Program-made: the position numbers and the translations under genes
In this document: positions 42,093-51,619 of the stretch, in pieces
Layout of the letters: every line of letters starts with the position of its first letter
Position numbering within the stretch: the stretch's first letter is position 1
DNA from: SG8-4 sp964598225
GTDB lineage: Bacteria; Planctomycetota; Phycisphaerae; Sedimentisphaerales; Anaerobacaceae
Assembly (NCBI GenBank): GCA_964598225.1
Contig: CAZRBG010000009.1
Coordinates: 60,239-124,238 of the forward strand
Length of the DNA stretch: 64,000 nt
Direction of reading: 5' to 3'
Notes under the pieces: generated by a model
Databases searched by the model: none
What the model was told of the DNA's origin: nothing
Seen by the model: only the letters and a program-made list of their open reading frames with translations

Positions 42093-44768
42093 TCATTGTG
42101 TGCGCTTTCGTATTACATAGGTCGGCATAGTCCGCGTTTCTTCGGTGAAGGTGACGCCGAAATTCTCCTGGAACCATTTCTTTGCGAGCCTGAGCCCTTC
42201 TTCTCCGGGCCAGGAAGCCATTTCGGTGCTGACCGAACCTTCGATCCCCGTTTCATCCACGATGACCAGCTTTTTGTCGTCGTCCTCGATGCCCTTATTC
42301 TGGTGGTACGCCAGGTAGCTCAACAGGCTTGGCATTGAGAAGCCCGCCATTGCTGAAGCCGACGTGGCGCCGACCCTGGATTGGTTTTTCCCATCGTGGC
42401 CGAAGGGAGCTTTGACGTCCTTATAGTTCTTGAGCGGGCGTCCGTCGTACCTGGCGACAAGTACCTTTCTTGTTTCTCCCGGTTCGATAGCCAGTTCCAT
42501 ACCAAAGGAATTGAGCACAAACTCGGCTCTCTCCCCGGGTCCGATGCCGTCCTTGTAGATCAGGTCGGCAAAGAGTTCCTGTTCGGCCGCTTCGGCTTCC
42601 ACCCGCATCGGTACAAGCTCGTAGGGCTGGACGTTGCTGTGCCATCGCAAACTTGAGACCAGCCCGCTGATCCTGTAGTTGATCGGCAGAAACTTATAGT
42701 CCGCGTGGCCCGGCACGGTGTTCGGTACGCCAATGAGGTATATTCCTTCGTCGTCAGATCGCTCAAGAAGCTCCATCCGACCGGGCAGCGGATGACTCAT
42801 ATAATACTCGGCGATTTCCTTCCTTCGCTGTTCGGCGGCTTCCTGAGCCTCTCGATTGGCGGCCTTTCGTTTTGCGGTTTCCATTATAGATTTGTAGTCT
42901 TGGCGCTCGGAGATATCGAACCCAAGAATTCGACTGATTTGCCCGGGTTCAAGCCTCCCTTCGTCCGCGAGAAACGCAGCGGTGTATTTCACGAAACGCG
43001 GATAATACCTCTCGTCGGATTTTTCAGGCGACATTTCTTCAATAGCGTCGATCTTTCTGAAGAGTTCCGCCGCTTCGTCGATGCGACCCATCCGCCCCAG
43101 GGCAATGAGGTACTCCCTGAAACTGTAGCGCGATTCTCTCCCGGGATTCTCAAAGATCCGCTTTGCCAGAGCCTCGCCTATTTTGATGACTTCTTCATAA
43201 TCCTTTTGTTTGTAAGTCAGGCGTATGTGGAACAAAAGCAGACTCTTGTTGCCGGGCTGTTCGGTCCAGTTGGGCATCGTTTGGAACAGACGATTCAGCC
43301 TTTCGGCGTGTTCCGAGCCGAAGAGCTTGTAAGCCAGCGATATCTTCAGGCTCAGCGTATCTGTTGTATAGTTCGGCCCGAAGATGTCTGGGAGAGGGGC
43401 ATTCTGTTCCCATTCTGTCACATCAACGATCCCGATCAATTCCGGCTCCGTTCTAGGATTGTGGTTCTCGACTTCGCAGAAGAGCGTGATCTTCGCTGGC
43501 TTCCTTTCGTCGAAGGGAAAGTCTATGGGCACGAAAATATCGTATGAAACGTCCCCTCCAAGGCGGTGGCCGCCCCTGACGCTGAAATAGTTTCGTCCGA
43601 GGTCATCCTCGATTCGCGAGAAACCGTGGAAGACGTTGCCGTCAGGCGTTCGGTTGCGGCCCTTGCCGGCCGTGACCCAAACGGCCCCTTCCGGCGTGAT
43701 GCCGACATGTCGGATCTGCGGCATGTGATAACCCGAGCGAGCGAACATGTCTTCCGGCGTGATCTGCCTGCCGCCGGGGTCTTTGAGAAAGGCGTAAGCG
43801 AGGTTGACCCTGCTGATCGCTTGTCCGCTTTGCGTGAGTTGCTCGAAGGCGTTCGGATCGAAGAACTCATCGGCCTGCTCTTTAGAGTATTCGAAGATGG
43901 CGTCGGTCGAATCGCCGTCGCGCGGGTCCCATACTTTGAGTCTTACCGGCAGGCGGCTCTCGCGCAAGGCCCAGATGCGGACCCATTCGGGGGTGTGGGG
44001 GATATCAACATCGAAGACGACCACGTCCTGAGAGATGACGGCGCTGGGATTTATCAGGGGCGTTACCTCCCGCATTTCGCCTCGAAACATCACCTTGATA
44101 ATCGAATCAAGTGAAAGCTCGTCCGCCTCGCCGATTCTTTGCAGGAAAAAGACAGCCATCTCGTCAGGCTCAATCTGGCTTCGTGACGTGATGTCGAAGG
44201 CTTTGATTACCTTGCCATCGTCTGCAAAGATGACCTGTTTGCCCACGCGTAGGCGACTTCGGCCGTCCCGGCTCATCCACAGTTCCATCTGCTTCGGCTC
44301 GGAAATCGCGCCGTCTTCTTTAATGTATATTGACGCACTGAAGAAAGGCACCGATTCGAACTTCTCGACCACATCGGCCCAGGCGACACTCGAGCCTGTC
44401 CAATGGTATATCCCGAACAGGACACCAATGATTATTAATGCCGCCGCTGCAAGTTCCGCCACTCTCTTCGGCGTTCTCGAAACGCCCCGGAGACGATACA
44501 GAATCGAGGTTCCGGAAGGATGCCTATTTGAGTCTTTTTCATACTCTGCGACAAGTCTCTCCGCCGCCGCTTTGCTACTATTTTCTATGGCCGCAAATGC
44601 CGATTGAATTGCCTCTTCTTCTTCGGTCAAGGCCTCGCAAAAGCGACGGCAGTTTTCACAGGTATCAATGTGCTTTTTGATCTCATCCGCCGCCGGGGCT
44701 TCCAACTCTCCGAGCACCAGAGCGGCAATTGTTTCTTGTCGATTTTTACAGTCATTCGTATTAGTCAT
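42093..44768 (-). CDS. Transmembrane anti-sigma factor with large extracytoplasmic region
   Basis: An 891-residue protein. Residues 33-40 have the zinc-binding anti-sigma motif HIDTCENC (H-x3-C-x2-C), a single transmembrane helix lies at about 104-122, and some 770 residues follow outside. The outer part begins with a domain resembling lipoprotein-carrier/outer-membrane sensor domains (SVAWADVVEKFESVPFFSAS) and continues with peptidase-like or TPR-like helical stretches I cannot name. It overlaps the sigma gene by four bases (ATGA). It presumably holds the neighbouring ECF sigma factor inactive until an envelope signal arrives. The outer domain's ligand is unknown. Confidence 0.82.
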   Translation of the reverse strand: MTNTNDCKNRQETIAALVLGELEAPAADEIKKHIDTCENCRRFCEALTEEEEAIQSAFAAIENSSKAAAERLVAEYEKDSNRHPSGTSILYRLRGVSRTPKRVAELAAAALIIIGVLFGIYHWTGSSVAWADVVEKFESVPFFSASIYIKEDGAISEPKQMELWMSRDGRSRLRVGKQVIFADDGKVIKAFDITSRSQIEPDEMAVFFLQRIGEADELSLDSIIKVMFRGEMREVTPLINPSAVISQDVVVFDVDIPHTPEWVRIWALRESRLPVRLKVWDPRDGDSTDAIFEYSKEQADEFFDPNAFEQLTQSGQAISRVNLAYAFLKDPGGRQITPEDMFARSGYHMPQIRHVGITPEGAVWVTAGKGRNRTPDGNVFHGFSRIEDDLGRNYFSVRGGHRLGGDVSYDIFVPIDFPFDERKPAKITLFCEVENHNPRTEPELIGIVDVTEWEQNAPLPDIFGPNYTTDTLSLKISLAYKLFGSEHAERLNRLFQTMPNWTEQPGNKSLLLFHIRLTYKQKDYEEVIKIGEALAKRIFENPGRESRYSFREYLIALGRMGRIDEAAELFRKIDAIEEMSPEKSDERYYPRFVKYTAAFLADEGRLEPGQISRILGFDISERQDYKSIMETAKRKAANREAQEAAEQRRKEIAEYYMSHPLPGRMELLERSDDEGIYLIGVPNTVPGHADYKFLPINYRISGLVSSLRWHSNVQPYELVPMRVEAEAAEQELFADLIYKDGIGPGERAEFVLNSFGMELAIEPGETRKVLVARYDGRPLKNYKDVKAPFGHDGKNQSRVGATSASAMAGFSMPSLLSYLAYHQNKGIEDDDKKLVIVDETGIEGSVSTEMASWPGEEGLRLAKKWFQENFGVTFTEETRTMPTYVIRKRTQ

Positions 44769-45298
44769 GATTTATCCTCTGCAAGCATTTCGTGCAGCAT
44801 CAGCCGGGCCCTGGTCAACCGGCGCCTTACCGCTTCGTTGCTGATCCCCAGGCTGTGCGCTACACCGGCACAATCGTGTCCGTCGAGGTAATAAAGTGTG
44901 ATCGTTTCGCGATAACCGTCGGGCAGCTTTGAAACCGCTTCATGCACGCGCCTGTTACGTTCTTCAGTATACTCAGGCCGATCCTGTATGGCGTCGGTTT
45001 CCGAGATCGGACGGTTTGTCCGGTGCTTTCTGAAATGGTCGATGCACTTGCGTCTGGCGATTTTGAGCAGCCACTGCCGCGCCCGCGTGTGATCCCGCAG
45101 CGTGTCGATCCTTGTAAATGCCTTTAAGAAAACATCCTGCATGATATCCGCACCGTCGTGAAAATCCTTGGTATAAGCTATACAGAGCCCGAGCACCGCC
45201 GATGCATGCTCACACACAAGCATCTCAGGCGTAACTTTTTCTGCCGCACTCGCCTTCTTCGCGGCTTGGCGAGCGTTCTGTTTTTCGTTTTCAGCCAT
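44765..45298 (-). CDS. ECF sigma factor
   Basis: A 177-residue RNA polymerase sigma factor with only regions 2 and 4. Region 2 has ADIMQDVFLKAFTRID and ARQWLLKIARRKCIDHFRKH; region 4 has KLPDGYRETITLYYLDGHDC and the helix-turn-helix AHSLGISNEAVRRRLTRARL. An Ala/Lys-rich N-terminus precedes. It is the first gene of an operon with its anti-sigma factor and a pseudopilin, so the usual partner-switch control by the membrane protein is expected. Its own promoter is not obvious in the upstream region. Confidence 0.92.
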   Translation of the reverse strand: MAENEKQNARQAAKKASAAEKVTPEMLVCEHASAVLGLCIAYTKDFHDGADIMQDVFLKAFTRIDTLRDHTRARQWLLKIARRKCIDHFRKHRTNRPISETDAIQDRPEYTEERNRRVHEAVSKLPDGYRETITLYYLDGHDCAGVAHSLGISNEAVRRRLTRARLMLHEMLAEDKS

Positions 45299-45675
45299 TA
45301 ATTTCTTTCACTAAGACTGACGGGCAAGAAATGAAAATTGTGACAACACATTGTAAGATTTCCCCGAAGCTTTGAAAAGGCGTGCTGCGCTGAGGACGAG
45401 AAGTTTATCGGTCGGAGCAAAGACACGCATAATCCTTTTTAGAGAACTACGCAAATTGCAGAAAATTCATAATGACGTTATAATACGCGGTTCGTAGTGA
45501 TGCCGTAAGGCGTTTCTTGAAATGCCCATGTGGCGAGGGCGTCTCGCTCTTGCGTCGCCAGGCCGTCTCGGCCCCGCTGTGCCGAAGAACAAGGACAACA
45601 TGCCCTTACCACTATTCGGTTCGTAGCGTGGCTTGGCCGCTAAGAACAAAATACTTGATGACAGAGGATAGACAC
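45299..45675. other. Divergent intergenic region between the sigma operon and the oxidoreductase gene
   Basis: 377 bases. Toward the plus strand lies the promoter at 45457-45485. GGTTCGTAG occurs twice (about 45489 and 45619), a short direct repeat of unknown meaning. Between them is a GC-rich stretch of mixed composition that reads open in one frame but has no ribosome binding site or protein-like features, so I treat it as leader sequence. Confidence 0.45.
45457..45485 (+). promoter_or_regulatory. Promoter of the FAD oxidoreductase gene
   Basis: TTGCAG (45457-45462) and TATAAT (45480-45485) are 17 bp apart. Transcription from about 45492 would give a roughly 185-nt leader before the ATG at 45676. 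Confidence 0.6.
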
Positions 45676-47328
45676 ATGAAAAAGATATCGATCTTAGCGT
45701 TTTTATGCATAGTTTTTGCAGTTGCCGGTACTTTCGGTTGCCGATCCACAAACTTGTCCGCGGAATCTTCTGACAGTTACGATGTTGTTATCTACGGCGG
45801 CACGTCGTCGGCGATTTCGGCGGCTGTCCAGGCCCGGCGGATGGACAAGGTCGTCGTCGTTGTATGTCCGGAAGAGCATCTGGGTGGGCTGACGGCAGGC
45901 GGGCTCGGCTGGACCGACTCGGGACGCAAGGAAGTTATCGGCGGCGTTTCACGAGAGTTCTACCAGCGCGTCAAGAGGCATTACGACAAGCCGGAAGCGT
46001 GGGTGCAGCAGAAGCCCGAAGATTACTCACGATACCGGCCGAACGACGACGCGATGTGGGTTTTCGAGCCGCATGTAGCGGAGCAGACGTTCGAGGAGCT
46101 TGTTGCCGAGTATGAGATTCCGGTCTTTCGAGACCAGTGGCTCGACCGCAAGAGCGGCGTCAGGAAAGACGGCTCGCGAATCGTTTCTATAACGATGCTC
46201 GACGGCAAGACTTATCGCGGCAGAATCTTCATCGACGCTACGTACGAGGGCGATCTTATGGCGGCGGCAGCGGTGAGCTATCACGTGGGCCGCGAGGGCA
46301 ATGACGTTTACGGCGAAACTCTCAACGGCGTGCAGACCCGCAACGCCGTCAAGCATCAGTTCGAAAAGCCGGTCGATCCATACGTCAAGCCGGGCGATCC
46401 GACCAGCGGGCTGCTGCCGAGAATACACGGAGGCGGTCCGGGCGAAGAGGGTAAGGGTGACCACCGCGTTCAGGCTTACAATTATCGCATGTGCCTGACG
46501 AAGGTGCGCGAGAACCGCGTGCGATTTCCCAAGCCCGCCAATTACGATCCGATGCAGTACGAGTTGCTCGGCCGGTATCTCGACAAGGGCTGGCGTGCTA
46601 TATTCGTCAAGTTCGATCCTGCGCCGAACGCCAAGACCGATACGAACAATCACGGCGCGTTCTCGACCGACAATATCGGCATGAATTACGACTATCCTGA
46701 AGCCACTTACGAGCTACGCCGCGAGATTCTCAAAGAACACGAAGATTACCAGAAAGGGCTGATGTGGTTTCTGGCGTACGATCCGCGCACTCCGGCAGAC
46801 GTAAGAGAGAAGGTCAGCCAGTGGGGCCTGGCAAAAGACGAGTTCACCGACAACGGCAACTGGCCCCACCAGATTTACGTACGCGAGGCACGCAGGATGG
46901 TGAGCGACTTTGTAATGACCGAGCTGCATCTGCGGCGGATAAAACCGACACCCAAGCCAATCGGCATGGGCTCGTACAACATGGATTCGCACAACGTTCA
47001 GCGGTACGTCGATCCCAACGGCCACGCGCGCAACGAAGGGGATATTCAGGTCAACCCCGGCGGGCCTTACCCGATCTCATACGAGGCGATAGTTCCGAAG
47101 GCTTCCGAGTGCACTAACTTATTAGTCCCCGTCTGCGTATCTTCGTCCCACATCGCGTACGGCTCGATTCGCATGGAGCCGGTCTTTATGATACTCGGTC
47201 AGTCCGCCGCCACTGCCGCCTCCATAGCAATAGATGATGCCGTCGCCGTGCAAGACGTCGACTACAGAAGGCTTCGCGATCGTTTGCTTGCCGACGGTCA
47301 AGTACTGACTCTGCGGACTCTGCGGTAG
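45676..47328 (+). CDS. Exported FAD-dependent oxidoreductase, probable lipoprotein
   Basis: A 550-residue protein. The first 24 residues are a signal sequence, MKKISILAFLCIVFAVAGTF, then GC, a plausible lipobox. The dinucleotide-binding segment SYDVVIYGGTSSAISAAVQA is followed by the LGGLTAGGLGWTD motif typical of the FAD_oxidored family (PF12831), and the C-terminal RMEPVFMILGQSAATAASIA closes the FAD site. Such proteins occur widely in polysaccharide-degrading planctomycetes and Bacteroidetes, but their substrates are mostly unknown. The start at 45676 has AGAGGA eight bases upstream; the longer open frame to 45517 lacks these features. Stands alone behind its own promoter. Confidence 0.82.
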   Translation: MKKISILAFLCIVFAVAGTFGCRSTNLSAESSDSYDVVIYGGTSSAISAAVQARRMDKVVVVVCPEEHLGGLTAGGLGWTDSGRKEVIGGVSREFYQRVKRHYDKPEAWVQQKPEDYSRYRPNDDAMWVFEPHVAEQTFEELVAEYEIPVFRDQWLDRKSGVRKDGSRIVSITMLDGKTYRGRIFIDATYEGDLMAAAAVSYHVGREGNDVYGETLNGVQTRNAVKHQFEKPVDPYVKPGDPTSGLLPRIHGGGPGEEGKGDHRVQAYNYRMCLTKVRENRVRFPKPANYDPMQYELLGRYLDKGWRAIFVKFDPAPNAKTDTNNHGAFSTDNIGMNYDYPEATYELRREILKEHEDYQKGLMWFLAYDPRTPADVREKVSQWGLAKDEFTDNGNWPHQIYVREARRMVSDFVMTELHLRRIKPTPKPIGMGSYNMDSHNVQRYVDPNGHARNEGDIQVNPGGPYPISYEAIVPKASECTNLLVPVCVSSSHIAYGSIRMEPVFMILGQSAATAASIAIDDAVAVQDVDYRRLRDRLLADGQVLTLRTLR

Positions 47329-47425
47329 GCTGTGCACCCCGTCAGGGGTCCTCAGGGCAGCACGCCATCGCGTCCTGGCGACGTGTCAATAAGGGGCAGC
47401 TTTGAGAAGGAAGAGATTGTCGGAG

Positions 47426-48352
47426 ATGGCAACAGTAGTAACCGTAGATAATATCAGCAAGAGCTTCGGCAAGGTTCAGGCCGTGAAGAACCTGAGTTTC
47501 TCGGTCGAATCGGGCACATGTTACGGCTTCCTGGGCCCCAACGGCGCCGGCAAAACCACAGCCATGAAGATGATCTACGGCAAGTGCCTTCGAAACAGGG
47601 GCTGTGACGGCCTGATGGACATTTTCGGATACGATCCGGCCAAAAACGAACTGGCAATCAAGTACCTTTCCGGCGTTGTCCAGCAGGAGAACAACTTCGA
47701 CGAGGAATTAAATGTTGTTCAGAATCTTTTGATATATTCGCGTTTCTACGATATGCCGGCCAAGGCGGCGAAAGAACGCATAGACTATCTCCTCGACTTT
47801 CTGGAGCTTTCCGAGAAGGCCGATTCGAAGATCAGGGAGCTTTCGGGAGGCATGAAAAGAAGACTGGTCATCGCACGGGCTCTTCTGAATTCGCCGAGGC
47901 TGCTCATTCTCGACGAGCCGACAACGGGCCTCGATCCGCAGGTTCGTCATGTAATCTGGGACAAGATTCGGCAACTTCAAAAACAACAGACCACGGTTCT
48001 GCTGACGACCCACTACATGGAAGAGGCGTTTCAGCTCTGTAATCGGCTACTGATTATGCACAAGGGCCGCAAGATAATGGAAGGAAAGCCGCTCGAGTTG
48101 GTAGAGAAGAACATCGAGAAGTATGTTGTTGAGGTTCTCGATCCCGAGTTCGACGGGCAGGCCGGTGACCTTTCGGATCGCGTCAGAGTCGATCACGCAC
48201 TCAATGTCGTGCGCTACTACTCCGACGATATGGATTCGCTGAACAGCCTGGCCGGATCGCAATTGAAGGACGGCAGCTATCTCCTCCGCCAGACTAACCT
48301 TGAAGACGTCTTTCTAAACGCTACCGGGAGGCATCTCAATGACAAACAGTGA
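47426..48352 (+). CDS. ABC transporter ATP-binding protein (ABC-2/NodI type)
   Basis: A 308-residue ATPase: Walker A GPNGAGKTTAMKM, Q-loop VVQQENNF, signature LSGGMKRRL, Walker B LLILDEPTTGLD and the switch His in LLTTHYMEEA, then a C-terminal regulatory part. This is the NodI/DrrA class that powers ABC-2 exporters. The ATG at 47426 is chosen by homology; TTG codons upstream are possible. It overlaps the permease gene by 14 bases, so the two form one exporter. Confidence 0.93.
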   Translation: MATVVTVDNISKSFGKVQAVKNLSFSVESGTCYGFLGPNGAGKTTAMKMIYGKCLRNRGCDGLMDIFGYDPAKNELAIKYLSGVVQQENNFDEELNVVQNLLIYSRFYDMPAKAAKERIDYLLDFLELSEKADSKIRELSGGMKRRLVIARALLNSPRLLILDEPTTGLDPQVRHVIWDKIRQLQKQQTTVLLTTHYMEEAFQLCNRLLIMHKGRKIMEGKPLELVEKNIEKYVVEVLDPEFDGQAGDLSDRVRVDHALNVVRYYSDDMDSLNSLAGSQLKDGSYLLRQTNLEDVFLNATGRHLNDKQ

Positions 48353-49130
48353 CGCGATAGAATATCCGCCGCTATATCGCAGACTCTACTCCATCTGGTA
48401 CCGGCACTTCCGCGTATACACGACTAATCTGTTGAGTAACGCCTTCCCGCCGTTTCTCGAGCCTCTGATATTCCTTGCCGGTGTAGGCCTCGGCCTGGGC
48501 AAATATATCGCCGAACCTGTGGGCGGCGTCGAGTACATCGAGTATCTCGGCACGGGGCTTCTCGTGACCACCGCGATGTTTACATCGGCGTTCGAATGCA
48601 GCTTCGGAACATTTGTGCGGCTGGAATTCGAAAAAGTTTACGACGGGATGCTCGCAGCGCCGATGACCGTTAACAATCTCATAATCGGCGAAATGATCTG
48701 GGCCGGCTCCAAGGGGTTCTTCTTCACGTTCTGCGTGCTGTGTATACTTGCGGTGTTCGGAATTGTGAATATACCTTACGTCCTGCTCACACCATTTGTT
48801 GGGTTCTTAACCGGACTGATGTTCGCGACGATATCTATGCTGGTCACCTCGTTCGTCAAGACGATCAATCACTTCAACTTCTATTTCACCGGTTTCATAT
48901 CGCCGATGTTCTTTTTCTCCGGCGTCGTTTTTCCCATCGCCAACCTGCCTGCGTACATAAGACCCGTATGCGAGATCATACCGCTGACCCACTCGGTCCG
49001 GCTGGTAAGGGCAATTTGCACTAACAGTTATAGCCCCGCCCTGCTGCTCGATCTGCTCTACATCGGAGCCTTTACAGTTATCGTAGGTTTCTTCGCGATC
49101 AGAAGACTCCGGACACGGTTGGTAAGCTAA
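48339..49130 (+). CDS. ABC-2 type permease (NodJ-like)
   Basis: A 263-residue membrane protein with six hydrophobic segments and the ABC-2 signature NFYFTGFISPMFFFSGVVFP followed by LPAYIRPVCEIIPLTHSVRL. It is the membrane half of the exporter encoded with the upstream ATPase. NodIJ-type exporters move oligosaccharides or hydrophobic compounds; the cargo here is not evident from neighbours. Confidence 0.9.
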   Translation: MTNSDAIEYPPLYRRLYSIWYRHFRVYTTNLLSNAFPPFLEPLIFLAGVGLGLGKYIAEPVGGVEYIEYLGTGLLVTTAMFTSAFECSFGTFVRLEFEKVYDGMLAAPMTVNNLIIGEMIWAGSKGFFFTFCVLCILAVFGIVNIPYVLLTPFVGFLTGLMFATISMLVTSFVKTINHFNFYFTGFISPMFFFSGVVFPIANLPAYIRPVCEIIPLTHSVRLVRAICTNSYSPALLLDLLYIGAFTVIVGFFAIRRLRTRLVS

Positions 49131-49346
49131 GTCCCACCCTATGGGCTGAGTCTTTTCGCGTATCGATCTTGATTTGTGGTTTTGCATATAGTAGCATCAT
49201 GCACCGTTTCGGATATGCCGTTTGAGTCGATGAATTATATGGTTGAAATAGGAGACTGGCACGGGCTGAACTTGTGCGACGATCTCCACCGCGGAGGACT
49301 CTGCATCAAGAGTCAAAATCTCGAATATTAGTTTTGGCTTTCTGTA

Positions 49347-50582
49347 ATGATACAAGCATTTTCAAAATCTATTCGTCAGGCTCTGGCAAACGTATGGCCT
49401 CTGTACGGGGCGGCGTTCTCCATGTCTTTGGGCCTGCACGGACTGTGGACGGCGATGCCGTTTATTATACGCAATATCGGTGGAACGAAAGAGCACGTCG
49501 GTTACGCCTGGGCCGCCAACATGTCGGGTTATCTTTTATGCCTGTTGTTTGCCGCAGCGAGACTGGGACATCTCGACCCGCGGCGTACGACACGTGCTTC
49601 GGCGGCGACAATGTTCTCGGCCGCGTTCGTAATGCTCGTGGTTGTCAATTACGCTGTGACAAATTCCCTGATCGGTAATCCCGGCATTATCTGGACTGTA
49701 ATCGCCGCCGGGACAGTCATCGGGGGGGCAAAGTCGCTTTACTGGCCGTATTTAATGGCATGGGTTTCGTCGGATTACGAAGGCGCCATTCTGAATCGCC
49801 GGCTGGGAACGTACAATGGCATGTGGTCTTCGGCCGGAATAATAGGACCCGCCGTCGGAGGCGCCCTCGTGGCCTGGAATACATCGGGTCCGGTCGCTCT
49901 CTTTGCAGTATGTCTGTCTATGTGTTTTCTGCTGCTTTGTCTTGCACGTGACGGGGCTGCCGGCAACGCCGCGTCTGCAAAACCTGTCGATGCACCTGAA
50001 GTCTCCTTCGATGAGAGCTTTCTCCCATCGCTGAGGTGGATGGCGAGGATCAGCATGTTCTGCTGCTTTCTCTGTATGGCCGTCTTTCGCTCACAGTTCG
50101 CATTACTGTTTACCGATATGGGCTACACCGAACGTCAGTTTGGCATTCTCGTGATGACTTTCGGCCTGTGCAATTTCCTGAGTCTTACCGGTGCGGGCCG
50201 AGTCAGCTTCTGGCATTACAAGCCGGCGCTGCTGCTCGGCGTTCAGGGCATTCTTGCAGTCTCGGTTTTTCTGCTCATTTTCGGAAGCTCGCTCTGGGCA
50301 TTTGCTCCGGCGTTTGTGATCCTTGGCTGCGCCTTCGGATTTGCCTTCAGCTCGCATCTTTATTACGGCACCAGCGGCAGCAGAAAACGCTCCAAACAAA
50401 TGGCTATACACGAGGTGACGCTCTCGCTCGGTATCATCGTCGGTTCCGGAACGGGCGGATATCTGGCCGAAAATTTCAGCGACTATGACCCTTATTGGTT
50501 CGTCGTGGCTGCACTGGCCATCGGGCTGCTCGCCCAGGTTGTGATATGGACCGTTGGGAGAAAGACAAGGCCCGGCAATTAA
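49347..50582 (+). CDS. Major facilitator superfamily transporter
   Basis: A 411-residue protein with about twelve hydrophobic helices and a central cytoplasmic loop near residue 205 (GNAASAKPVDAPEVSFDES). The family A-motif is poorly kept (ARLGHLDPRRT after helix 2), and later GTYNGMWSSAGIIGPAVGGA resembles the MFS helix-5 motif. The ATG at 49347 lacks a clear ribosome binding site. It follows the ABC exporter after 216 nt, which carries no clear promoter. Substrate unknown. Confidence 0.82.
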   Translation: MIQAFSKSIRQALANVWPLYGAAFSMSLGLHGLWTAMPFIIRNIGGTKEHVGYAWAANMSGYLLCLLFAAARLGHLDPRRTTRASAATMFSAAFVMLVVVNYAVTNSLIGNPGIIWTVIAAGTVIGGAKSLYWPYLMAWVSSDYEGAILNRRLGTYNGMWSSAGIIGPAVGGALVAWNTSGPVALFAVCLSMCFLLLCLARDGAAGNAASAKPVDAPEVSFDESFLPSLRWMARISMFCCFLCMAVFRSQFALLFTDMGYTERQFGILVMTFGLCNFLSLTGAGRVSFWHYKPALLLGVQGILAVSVFLLIFGSSLWAFAPAFVILGCAFGFAFSSHLYYGTSGSRKRSKQMAIHEVTLSLGIIVGSGTGGYLAENFSDYDPYWFVVAALAIGLLAQVVIWTVGRKTRPGN

Positions 50583-50665
50583 AGAGGGGCTTCGATAAGC
50601 CTGCTGCAGGATAATAGAGGATCCATCTTAGAGCGATGAACTGCGCGAGGCTCGCTGAGCGAGTA

Positions 50666-51619
50666 TTAGTAGAGTGCCTTTCTCGGCAGGAAGAATGTGC
50701 CGAAACCCATACCCTCCGGATAGGGTTCGGTGCCGTACGGGCTGACTGATACTCTCATCGGCACGACATCGGAAGGCGAGTAGGTCTCCACGTGCCCGTC
50801 GGTGTAGGCGGCACGCAACTTGAATTCGGGAGTGCTCTCAGCCGGATTGACGCGGGACCAATAAGCCGAAAGGAGCGAAGTCTCGGGAGTGACGCCCGCA
50901 CCGCGGAACGGCTCGCAACTGCCGTAAGCCATCTCCATTCTCCAGTGATTGTAGCCGAAGTAGTCGGTCACGAGCAGCTTGCTGAATCTTCTGCCGCCGC
51001 TGGCGGGGCCCCGCGGCCCGGTGAAAACGGCCTCGCGTTCGGGAAGATAACCCCTGTAGTTCCAATAGAAGCAATACGTGCCACCCATCATATCGCTTGT
51101 CATGGGCGTATCGGGATTATCCCAGTCGTCGCCTGCATCCCACGCCTGCTGCAGATACTCGTGCTTATGCGGAGCACTCGGACAATATATAGTGTCTGCA
51201 TCGGGAATATAAGTGCGGAGATGTTCGCTCATGGCCCTGTGCGGCGCCCAGCCAGGAACCTTGATATTGGCAATTCTTGTCGGATCGGACCAATTCCAAC
51301 TAGTGCCGTCGTTCGACGCGACAACGGCGACGGGGCCGGGATATCTGTCGTCATTGTCCGAAGCGAACAGATTCAGTGCCGAAGCAATCTCCTTCTGGTT
51401 GTTCATACCCTTAATCGCTCGGGCCTCCCGGCGAACCTTATTCATCACTGGGACAAGAATTCCCATAAGAAGTGAGATTACAGAGATTACCACGAGGAGC
51501 TCGATTAACGTAAATCCCCGACCCTGAACCCAACCTGCCTTCGTTTTCCCGTCTCGGACGCGAATTTTCTTCTCCTCCGATCGTGCCCTAGCCTGCCATA
51601 TTGTAGTCTTAAAGCACAT
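50666..51619 (-). CDS. Pseudopilin-like protein (second copy in window)
   Basis: A 317-residue protein with an unusually long, charged 35-residue prepilin leader ending GRG|FTLIELLVV (cleavage after Gly35, Glu at +5), a hydrophobic helix and a globular domain with EARAIKGMNNQKEIASALNL and a C-terminal AAYTDGHVETYSPSDVVPM motif common in planctomycete pseudopilin-like proteins. The start at 51619 is supported by the perfect promoter only 29 bases upstream. No pilus assembly genes are nearby, so it probably uses a secretion or surface system encoded elsewhere. Confidence 0.85.
   Translation of the reverse strand: MCFKTTIWQARARSEEKKIRVRDGKTKAGWVQGRGFTLIELLVVISVISLLMGILVPVMNKVRREARAIKGMNNQKEIASALNLFASDNDDRYPGPVAVVASNDGTSWNWSDPTRIANIKVPGWAPHRAMSEHLRTYIPDADTIYCPSAPHKHEYLQQAWDAGDDWDNPDTPMTSDMMGGTYCFYWNYRGYLPEREAVFTGPRGPASGGRRFSKLLVTDYFGYNHWRMEMAYGSCEPFRGAGVTPETSLLSAYWSRVNPAESTPEFKLRAAYTDGHVETYSPSDVVPMRVSVSPYGTEPYPEGMGFGTFFLPRKALY

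Noticed and set aside
45517..45675. 53 additional N-terminal codons for the FAD oxidoreductase
   Set aside because: No ribosome binding site at the upstream start, and the signal peptide with good Shine-Dalgarno begins at 45676; the upstream stretch is better read as mRNA leader.
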